From positions 34,507,280-34,571,279 of the forward strand of contig CM067309.1 in NCBI GenBank assembly GCA_034231615.1: a stretch of 64,000 nt of DNA, given 5' to 3'. The notes below the pieces were generated by a model. The model saw only the letters and a list, made by a program, of their open reading frames with translations. It had not been told where the DNA came from and searched no databases. Position 1 is the stretch's first letter. Each line of letters starts with the position of its first letter. Made by a program: the position numbers and the translations under genes. Shown here one piece after another: positions 28,601 through 40,600 of the stretch. This stretch comes from Meghimatium bilineatum. Taxonomy: Eukaryota; Mollusca; Gastropoda; Stylommatophora; Philomycidae.

Positions 28601-31600
28601 AACCAACAGAGCTGAAACTGTCAATTGTCATGAAACCGTGGATGCACCCAATGGGGATCAGAGTACTTATGAACATGTATAGTGTGCAATAATGGTGATC
28701 TGATGACTTAACTAACCTGTATGTTGCCAAGACCCAAAATGGGAGCAGAGATTAGCAACTGTGCAACCTGCCATGCATGTCATAAAGTCAACTAAGGCTG
28801 CATTGGCTGTCCTAACCCATAGACGGTCAAAGTGATTCAGAAGTCATGCTGCCAGCAGATGTGTTTAGCCATAAAATGCAGGTATTGCAGCTAAGCTGTA
28901 AACCATCTAAGAATGCATTTAATTATCCTGACTACATCCTTCTGTTTAGAAAGACAAATAATGGAGGGAAGAGTACCTGGGATGAGGAAAAGGGGCAGAC
29001 CAAGAAGACGATGGACTGACGACGTTAAAGATAACATGAATACATCGCTAGAAAATGCAAGCCACATCGCCCAAGACAGAGAGAGGTTCAGAGAGTTCAT
29101 TGGGAAGACAACGTTCTGGAAGGAATACGTCACATGACACATCCTTCTAATCTTCAGGGGTTTAAAAGCACACACTGCAGAAGAAACAGATAGTATAATA
29201 ACAAGTATTAATGTAATATTATTTTATAATAAATTATTATAGGCCTTTATAAATATTCTTCTTATTATTATTATTATATTATTTAATTATTATATAATTA
29301 AAATATATTAATATAATTTTAATATAATATTAAGTAATAGTGTTATCACTTAGTATAATGACAGCACATTTGTTAATAGTGGGACATCAGTAAAACTGCC
29401 TACCCAAAATATTTACAGTATTATCTATCTATTTATCTATGTTCCTTCAGCACCGAACACTGCATAGGGCAGAAACCAGAGCTCTCCAGTTTGACCGATG
29501 TGATGCTATTGTGTGTAATTCCTTTATGTTGTTGAGACCCATAGTCATACCCTCTTTGATAGCTCTTCTGCTATCTTATGAAGTCTTTTTCTTTTGCCAT
29601 CTGGTACCCATTTTAATGCTTGTAGTGGCAGTATTCATTTATTCTAAGTACATGTCCCATATAAGTCCATCATTTTCTTCTTACGTTGTAAAAATATATT
29701 GCTGTTTGGTGTCTTCTCTTACGTGTATGTTTGCTTTAATTCTTCCCAACCAATATTTAAGAGTCTTCTAAGACACTTATTTTCAAATAAGTTCAATTTC
29801 TTCTCCAGTCTTTGTCATTTTCCAACTTTCACGACCATATGTCAACATGGATATCACATTGGAATTGAACAGTCGTAGTTTGGTATGTTTACTTATTGTT
29901 TTTTATTTCCATATGTTTGTTAGGTGGTGGAATGCACTTAATGCCAACGCAATTCTGGTAGAGATCTCTTTTGTTGTATTTCCATCTTGTGTCATTTTTC
30001 TGCCTAAATAAGAAATGTTATCAACTGTCTGAATTGTTTCTCCATTGAGAGTGATTTTACGGTTACAGTTAGTAAAATTCATTAACCTAATCTTGGAGGT
30101 GTTGACCTGAAGGCCAATTTGTCCTGAAAAGTGACAAAGTCGATTCAGTATATATTTTGCACTATCAGGGGTTGGACTTAATAACACCAAGTCATCTGCA
30201 AAATCATGATCACTAAGAGTTCAGTCGACTTTCCATTTTATACAAAAATGTTCATTTTGGGCGTAATTTTTAATAACCCCGCGTAATTTTTCATATCTGA
30301 TAAATAATATAATAGCATGTATTGCAGAGACATAATATAACAGAGAAGTTCATTTCTGATCACATTAAAGGCATTGGAAGATATGACTTCAGTACTGAGT
30401 GTCTGCATGGTGCTGCTGATGGCAATAAAGAAAATGCTACAGTATTTCCACAATCCATTGGATTAGCAGCTACTTTCAGGTAATAGCTGTGATATTTTGA
30501 TTTTTAAAAAATAGAAGGTTAATCAGATTTTCTATATTTCTTATAATAGAAGACTATACGAATGAACGACATGGGTCTGAATTAAAAGCAAATAATAGTT
30601 GTGACACCATGACATGTCATGTATGTCATTGCCCCTCCATCATCAACTATGAAACGATTACGCACATCACGCAAATACCAATCAATCATTTATTATTGGA
30701 GACCCCTTGCCTTGAGGAGGTGGAGAAAGCAATCTCAAATTTGTCCGTAGGAAAAGTGCCAGGTCCAGACTCCATTCCAGCCACAGTTAACGCTGTCAGT
30801 AGCCCTGTTATGACTGCTAAACTCACAGAGCTCTTCTAGACAATGTGGAACCTGAAAGAGATACCACAAGATTTTGAGGAGTCTTCCATCATACACCTAT
30901 ACAAGAGAAAAGTAAATCGCCTAGCTTGCAAGAACCACAGAGGCATATCCCTGCTCTCTATAACAGTGAAGATCGTGACAAGGGTTCTGTTAAACAGACT
31001 GCAAGCCCATCTTCAGACAGGCCTCCTCCAAGAGCGTCAATGTGGCTTCCAACAGGGCAGAGGTACAGTGTTGACATGATATTCACTGCCAGACAACTAC
31101 AGGAAAAGTGTCACGAACAGAACATTAGTCTCTACACCATATTTGTCGACCTAACTAATGCATTAGACACTGTACATCACGAAGAACTATGGAAAATCAT
31201 GGCCAAATTTGGATATCCCAAAAAAATTGACCAACATTGTTTGCCACTTCTATGATGGTATGACAGCCTGTGTGCAAATTTACGACGCACACTCAAACCC
31301 GTTTCCAGTAATTAAGAGTGTCAAACAGAGTTGCGTCCTTGCTCTGATGCTCTTCAGCATGGTGTTCTCTGCCATGTTAAATGATGCCTTCTGGAATAAC
31401 AGTGCAAGAATTTACTTTCGCTATCAAACTGATGGAGGGTTATTCAATCTTAGTAGATTGAATGCCCATGCTAAAACTAAGACGGACATTGTTCATGACC
31501 TCTTGTTCGCGACTATTGTGCACTAAATATGGTACAATTGTTGCAGACCAGCCCCCCACTGCGCACCAACAAATGATTTATTTTGGGTTTATAATGTATT

Positions 31601-34600
31601 CATGCCGAATTCCATACACTAAATGATGATGTAATCATGGGATAAAAGTGTCAACAGCATGTGTTTTATCTTGGGGTTAGGGTTAGGGTTAACTGTTAGA
31701 GTTAGGGGTTAGGTATATAAGATCTAACCCTAATGCAAGATGGAACATACGTGGCTGACAATTTATTCCATGATGATGTCATCATATAGTGTGTGAAATT
31801 TGGCTTCAAGAATATCTCTTGAGTTCATAAACAAGACGCAAATTTTCACCAGCAAAAATGTAGATTTTCATAGGGTGGCCCATACTACATATTCTTTTTC
31901 TGGGCAAAATTCTGTATCATTGCAGAAATTCCACTGCTCCATTTGCATTTCTAGGTAACCCAATTGCATTAGTTTCTTGTTACATATTCTCAAAGTAGTC
32001 TTCTTCTTCAGCGTTCGCTCTCAAGTAACCACAACGAAATTATCATGTGATTTCCACCGGGGAGCGTGAAGTACGTTGTGCTGCAAGTTCCACAGTAGAA
32101 CTGTGATTATTTGCACCCTGGTTGGCCACTGTGACCTGGGCGTCCGAGGTCCAGCACATCCGTTTTCGTCATTCCTTTATTTCGGGTTTGGTCCCTACTC
32201 AATAGTAGTCATGAACATTATCACCTTGAACTTCATAGTGCTTACATGTCAATAGTGTTTCTAGTATAGTGCCTCTGCCGTGTTAACATTGTTTTTACTG
32301 TTTTCATTGTTTTTCACTATTTGTTTTATATATTCTTGAGAAAGACCTGACGGTTCGAAACGTTGAAAATGTTGTGTGGATTGTAATCTGTATGTTTTCT
32401 TGTTTACTACTTATAATCCCTTAGTTTTAGTGATAGTCTATTGTGTTCAAGTGGAACTTTCTAAAAACCTGTGCTCTATGTAAGTACTATTGTTGTTATG
32501 CTTCACGCAGTACTAACCTTATATTGATGGGCCTTAACTTGTACATGTTGCAAGGATTATTTTATCATGATTTTCTGAAATATTTCACTGTAGAATAGAA
32601 ATAGACTATGTCAATAAACTGATGTGTTGTCTCTTGATTTCATTGCTACAGTCCTAGCCTGCTGCACAGAGTTGCATCTGCAATAGGGCTTGAAGTCAGA
32701 GGCAAACATAATGACTATGTGAAAATAGGACAATTTGGAGCTCACACAGGTGCCAGCTGCTTCAGCCCAGTTATCAATATTGCCAGGGATCCTAGATGGG
32801 GAAGGCTTCAGGTAGATTATCTATACGCTTTGCTTCCTCTTGTGACCCTTTTGTGCTTCGCGGCATAAAGGGTAGAATATTTCTATGGAGATGGTGTCCT
32901 TGTGTGCTGTTTGTAGGCATGTTCATATTTCCTTTGATTTATGTAGTCCATCTATTACATGGTCTGCCTCTGGCTTTATAGCCGTGGTGTCTATGTGTCA
33001 TGGCTATTTGTGTCATGTTATCTGTTGGTAGTCTGGGCATATGTGAAAACCACGTAATCTGTTGTCTCTTTATGTTTTATAATACTGGTATTGTTTTGGT
33101 TATCTGTCTGATGTTATTGTTTATAATTCAATCTCTTAATGACACTCCGAGTATTCTTCGTAGACATGTCATTTCTGTTGTCACTAGTTTTCTTTTGTCT
33201 TGTGCTGTCATTGTCCAGGTCTGGCACTGGTATTACAGTGATAAGATAATAATAGTCTTGTATAATGCAACTTTAGTGTCTATGTTTACATGTTTGTTCT
33301 TAAAGAAAATATGTCATCTGTCCTAGGATCTTGTATGCTTTGTTCCATCTAATTTGTATCTCTTTGCTGTTTTTCCATTCACTCAATATAATGCTTCATA
33401 AGTAAGTGAAGTCCTTTACCTCTTTAAGATGTTTATTATTGATGGAAATAGTGATATTTCTTTCCTTGCTAGTGTCATTATTTCTGTCTTTTCAATATTA
33501 ATCTTCATGTCTAATTTTTGAGATGTTGTGTAGTCTGTTCATATGCTCTTGCAGTTATTCTTCTGATGTTGCTATTAGACTTGATCATCCGTAAAGATTA
33601 GTTCATTCAATTTTTCATTCATTTTATCTTCGTCATTGGTACATGTTAGTTTACAGATGACTGTTAGTTTTTAGGTAGAAAGCAGATAATTATATTTGAT
33701 TATATTTCATAGTAATTGTCTTGTACCTTTTAAACAGGTGTTGACTAATTATGTCATTATTGATAGAATATCTGAATCTGAAATAATCTTTAGTGATAAT
33801 GGCTGATATTAAGAAATATAACAGGCAAAACCTGGAATATGGTAGTGAAATTTTGCATATGGTGGAGCTCAATATATTGCACAATATGAGCCATATACCG
33901 TTAGGTTTATAGTTCAACATTTTAATTATTGCTTCAAATTTTGACAAAATACTATCGTTTTCCAACTCACAATCAGAAAATTTGTAATACATTATTTTTG
34001 TTGGTTTTGCAGGAAACGTATGGAGAAGATCCTTTCTTGAGTGGAGTTTTGGCTGAACATTATGTCAAAGGCATACAAGGTAGGTTTCTAGTGACTTAAG
34101 TATCATACGTAAATAAATTGATATTTTAAGTATGTGACTGTCAAAATTTCTTGACAGTCACATACTTAACAAGATTCATAACAAGTAATTTGCTAAAATA
34201 AATTTCATGTGGAGAACATTCCAACAATGGCGGGCACGATGAGATGTCTGAGAAAAGCCACAGGAGTGACCAGAAGACACAGAATTAGAAACGATGTCAT
34301 AAGAGAAAGAGTGGATATCATATCAATTCTACAATACATACAAAACCAACAGATACAATGGTTTGGTCATCTGGAAAGAATGCTGTGCGATTCATTAGTT
34401 TATAAAGCATATATGAAGAGAGGAGAAGCAGAAAGAAGAGCCAGAGGTACACTTAGAGTACACTGGATCGACAACATCAAAGAGACATTACACGAACACC
34501 AAATAGCATTATCTGAAGCTGCCAGAAAAAGTGAGAACAAGAACATTGTATCTCCCTCGACACCCGTAAAGGGTAAAAGAGGAAGGAAAGGAGAAGAAGA

Positions 34601-37600
34601 AGAAGACTGTCAAAAAACAACTTCTATTTCTGAACGAAAGTAAGACCAAGATTATAACAAGCAACACAACCATTTACTCCTTGTAAATCTCACTCTATAA
34701 CAGAGAACTAGAACAATGTACCCGTTTCAAATACCTTGTTTCTCCTATAAGCAGCAATAGAGATTGCTATGTAGAAGTCAGACAGAGGTTGGCCATTGCA
34801 TCAAGTAAACTGATACAAATTAAAAAGATGGCTGAGCTACAACAAAATTAACTTTCTTTAAAACCTGCACGCCCGTGTGTTGCCGGGGGCCCGAAAGGGG
34901 AGCAAAGAATAGCAACACTGTTTACCTTCCACGCATGTCGTAAAAGGCGACTAAGGAGGTTATGGGATGGAGTTGGCTGTCCCATCCCATATAGGGTCAG
35001 TGACCCAAAGCTATGCTGAAGTCTGATGTGTCAGGCCGAAAGGCGCAGATATTGAAGCAATGCTGTAAACCTTGATACAATGCATTCCGTTCTCCGGACT
35101 ACATCTTGCTAACCTACAGGAGTTTGAGAACGAATGAAGAATAAGAAAACCTGCACATTTTCAAGTGTACAAAATGGGTGTACATCTTGGACAATAACCA
35201 ATAAACTGAGAAACAAAATGTCGGCATTTGAAATAGAATATTCCAGAGGAATCCTCTAATACCATGGATCAAAAAGATCACAAATAGGTACATTCTAAGA
35301 GAATTGAAAGTCAAAGAAAACTGGCTCAACAACAAGGTTCTCTCTAAATAAAAATTACATAATAAATGATACTGCAGTAAAACTTACTTTATAACAATAG
35401 TACTTATACAAAATACAAGATAGTTCAGTTTTACAATGAACGCAGACTGACAATTGGGTAGGGGTATGAAAACAATACAAACAGTAGGCCTGTACAAGAC
35501 AGACAAAATCAGCATTTCAATCTTTTTCATTTTCTTGTATTGTGTCCAAAAAATATGGACTATCCTCTTCTGGTGTGAATGAGCAGCCCTCTTTTTGAAT
35601 GAATTTCTTTTAACATATCTTTATTATGCTTTTTGTTTGCCCATGGTGTTCTCAACATTCTTCTATAGAACCACATCTTTGCTGCCTTTACTACATAATT
35701 GTTTACTATCCTGTTGATTGTCAAAGATTCATTTCCATAGACCTACATCAGAATTGGTTTTATATATCTGTAGAAGTTTGGAGTTGGCGGTACTGATTCG
35801 TTCCCTTGTGGACAGTGTCCATAACGCAGAACATATTTTGTAGAATTGTGCACTGTACCATACCACAAGAAGAATATTGGTCACCGGAAACAACTCTGAC
35901 AGACAAGCTCTATTGTCTTTGGGTTGGTGACAACAGTACAGTTCATTGATATAGTCCATATCAGCATCTGACTTTGGCTGGAGAACAAGGATGGTTCTAT
36001 ATAACTTCTAACAGTACAGTTCATTGATATAGTCCATATCAGCATCTGACTTTGGCTGGAGAACACGGATGGTTCTATATAACTTCTAACAGTACAGTTC
36101 ATTGATATAGTCCATATCAGTATCTGACTTTGGCTGGAGAACACGGATGGTTCTATATAACTTCTAAACACTCTCTCACATACAATTTCTAGCACTAAAT
36201 AGCAACATACCTCTGCTATCTCATATCTATTTCTGTTTCTCACTCTTTACATAAATTTTAACTTTCAAATTCTATTGAAATAAAATTTCAGGAAATGAAT
36301 CGTGTGGATCCTGGTTTAAAAATGTCTCATAATTCTTCCGTCAGGTAATCATTCAAGGTACGTACAAGCTACAGCAGGATGCAAACACTTTGATGTGTAT
36401 GCTGGACCAGAGAACATTCCAGTTTCAAGAATGTCATTTAATGCTGTGGTAAGTAGCTTCGACTGCTGTTTTTGTTGATTGTCATCACATGATGATGATG
36501 AAGACCATTTGTTACATCCACTTTATGAAAATTAGAGATATGTCATTGACTATGAGTTCACAGATGGCTAATAAGTCCTATCTTGGCCGCAAAGGTCCTT
36601 GGGCAAGATGGACGTCACTTCAGATGGTGTTTGATTTACCGTTCTTTTCTAGCTAATCTCTGCTATTAAGCAGCTGAATTTCTCCTCTTGTCACAAGATG
36701 CTGAACTATTTTTACTGTAGTTCGCCATTAGCTCTGTTTTGTGTATCATCTTTCTTCAGTTTATTATGGTTTTTTTTCCCCCTAACTTGTACTAGGAAAT
36801 ATATGAATTGACACGTTTGAGTTTTCCTGCCAACATTTATGTCATTGAAATAGTAGTGTTTCCTAGAATATGTAACATATGAAATCAACTGTATGTAGCA
36901 CTATTTTTTCTTGGAAATTTTTTTTCCAATTTTGGATTACATGCTATAGATGAGACAATGTTTGTATACTAGAAGGAAGCTACAACTGTCAAAAGATAAT
37001 GAAACTGAGCTTCATTTGGATACATTTAAACAGTGGATGGAAGATGTATTAAAGAAGTCAAATATAGAATAGGTCAGGAAAAAGCAGCACTTCAGAAGTT
37101 AACGAACATCCTATGTAATATATCTTTTAAAAATTCTTGAGGCTAATGGGAATTGAACCAGTCCGTTCAACGGCACCAAATCGCCTAGCAACTATTGAAC
37201 ACGCGTTCTTCCGTACTTGACTAGCCGCATCTCCAAAAAAAAGATGCGATTTCATCAAGCCTTTCAAACCGTGCACACAAAGTCACCAGAACGGACCGAT
37301 CGAGACAAGGACTATTACAACAACAAAAAACATCCCGTACAGGTTTTTGAAATATCCTCAGTAACAAACATATAACATAATATCCGTATTTAGTTATACA
37401 AGGGCCGATAGGTCTTCTTGTAAACATGGATAACATATATAGACAATACAATTACATTCAATTCCCGTTAGCCTCAAGAATTTTTAAAAAAATTGTCCTC
37501 TGGCTTCCTATTTAAATTTACTTATGTAATATATCTTTGTCAATTGAGGTGAGAGAAAGAGAGTTCTTGAAAGTTATATAGAACCAATGCGGATGTATTG

Positions 37601-40600
37601 AAGTGAACCTTGAACAATCAGCAGAATAGTACGAAATAGAGACAGATGTGATTTTGAAGAAGAATATTGAGAACACCATGAGCAGATAAAAAACGTTACT
37701 AAAGTCAGATGTGTTGGTTCAATGGTGCAAATAAAAAGATGATATAGTGAATATTCGTTCGCTAGACTACCATCATGCTAGAAATCTAGTAGAACCATTG
37801 TCCTGTTATAAGAGATCTAATTGGGAGTTTGAGAACCATTGTCCTGTTATAAGAGATCTAATTGGGAGTTTGAGAACCATTGTCCTGTTATAAGAGATCT
37901 AATTGGGAGTTTGAGAACCATTGTCCTGCTATAAGAGATCTAATTGGGAGTTTGAGAACCATTGTCCTACTATAAGAGATCTAATTGGGAGTTTAAGAAC
38001 CATTGTCCTGCTATAAGAGAGATTTAGTAGCAACATTGGCATGCCATGCAACTGGTTTCTAACCATTTGATCTGAAATTCGACAAGCTGCGGGCAATTGA
38101 TTAGACTGGAGGACGCAAATGTAAGTTGATTCCTGTTGTGACACAGCCATATGAAGCAGTCTTCGGCAGGAATTGTGACTCTGGGTTTTCCAATGCACAG
38201 CCAGTCTGCCACTGAGTCAGTTTGTTGAAATCGCCTCCAAAGGCGACTAATGGTGCTTCTAACCACATTAAATTGTCTGGCCACTACACTTAGGGTTGTC
38301 GTATGTAATCATCCAATGATGATGTATTGTTGCTCTGTAGTGCGATGGGCTAAACTTGCGCATTGAATTTTCAACGGAATTTGTTTGAGGATCGTCAACC
38401 TTTTACAGACATTCTGACTGGCTGTGTAGTGGAAAACCCAGAGTCACAACTCCTGCCGAAGACTGCTTCATATGGTTGGAGAGTTTTCTGTTCATTAAAT
38501 TTCACTGGATTCTCATGAACCTATCACAAGTTATTGCCAGAAATGTTGTTTTGACTTTCACCTCTTTCATGATCTCATGAATAATGAAGTGATTACAATT
38601 CAGGTAACTATGAAAAGTTAATGACCAGGTGGTCACAGTCAATAGGATGAATGAATAAATGATGTCCAATCAGCGGATATCTTTTATAAAAGTAACTCCA
38701 AAAAAAGAAAAGCTGTTTTTCATTTTTTGAACTATATATATATAGATATATAGATAGATAGATATATAGATAGATAGATATAGATACATACATATATACC
38801 TTTATATGACAGGTATCAGAACTTGACTGGCGTACAACATTCCTACCAGCCTTTAAGAAATGTGTGGAAGCAGGGACATTCAGTCTCATGTGTAGTTATA
38901 ACAGGTTAGTCCAGAAATCTGTCAATTTATCACTGAAAGTTCTGATAAAATCATTACAAAATAGATATTTCACTAACGTTTCTAAAAATGGATCAGTAAT
39001 GAAAGTCACAAAACATGGTAGCAGTGGAATAGGGGCCTATACACTATATTCCAAGATGACACCACAAATAAACAATCTTTTGCCATAAGATAGAATATAG
39101 TTGTCAATACAGAAGAAAATGCTATAGTCAAACTGAGATTTCATACCCCGAGAAATTGTAATCTTTAGCTATTCAAAATCAGTTAAACATGCAATCTAAA
39201 ACACTAAACAAGACAAACACATGCAAGATATCAGATACAACATCTCCATACAATTATCCCTGGAAACTGCAATAGTACTATAATGGATACCAGATTATTG
39301 TAGTATCTCTAGAAGAAAAAAAACAGCATATGAATTGGTGGAAATCACCTCCCTCAGGACCATACATCTCATAGTTTCAGGGAAGCAACAGCATTGCTGG
39401 TACCATATTCATAAGCAATCAGAGTTATGGGAGTACCACATAGGAAGCATCAACACGCAAAGTCCTCCATGTGAGATATAAGGAAAATAAAATTAATGAG
39501 GGTGAATTTTCCTTTTTCACATCCAGAATAAAGGAATTTGGCTTGAAATGTGGCACTACCAGAAATGAGGGCTTAAAAGAATGTCAACCAACAGACAACA
39601 AGAACTGTCAGTCATTTTGTAATGGTGGAAACACACAAGTGGAGATAGAGCACATGTGGATATGTCTGAAATGTAATGATGATGATCCAATGACTGACGG
39701 TTCATGTTTGCTTAACATGTCTACCATTCCAACTTTTAATAATATTTGGGCAGATCTGAAATTTTGTTAAATTTTGTAACATTATGGACTGCCGGCTCAG
39801 TGCTAGATACAAAATGGTTACCGTAAGGTTATTAAGCCTACCTGTTACTAATAAAGATGTGGTACATAGGAAATAAGCAGATACTGGCCACCTACATAAC
39901 CCCAGTCTTTACCCACCCATACAACCCTTCCAAAAATCAGTCTCTGCCCATTTATACAACCCTCGAAAATCAGTCTTAAACTAAATAAATATCGTGATGT
40001 CCAGCCACTGATGGATAATTATAGCCAAGAGAAATTATCAATGAAAAAAAAAGAACACATTGGCCTATTTGCCTGCCCCTCACAATTTATTTCGTTTCGG
40101 CTGCCACAAATAAGGTAATCTCGTTAAGCAAACATGAACCTAACTAGTATATAGAAAAGTGGATAATTAGAGGCCATGATAATGTGTCTCTATAGAAAAT
40201 GTTGAAAGTACAACAAGTACATTTGATCATCTCGAGTAGAGTGCGTTGCCTTGCCGTAGAAGCATGTTTCCGAGCGGCAAGGTCCTGCAGGCGCTTGACG
40301 AAAAGAAGTACAGTGTCGCATTCAGGTTGCTGCTCCATCCGCTTTAGAGAGTTGTCGAAACACATAAAAGTTTCCCCGTGTGTAGGAATATTTTCATCTT
40401 CTGTTTCTTCCCTGGTGTCATCATTGTCTTCGTTATCACCTTGTTGTTCATCCATTATACCCTTTGCGACCGCATCATCTGTCATTATCTTAATCTCTTG
40501 ATCGTTTTATCACACAATAACCACTCATTCCAGTGACATACCATAATAACAGCACATGCTCACTGCCTGGGACCTTTCTACTGCTAATGCTCTAAAATTA

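Noticed and set aside
31674-31690. Chromosome end or telomere fusion
   Set aside because: Only two to three TTAGGG-like units inside a foldback element, with normal gene sequence on both sides.
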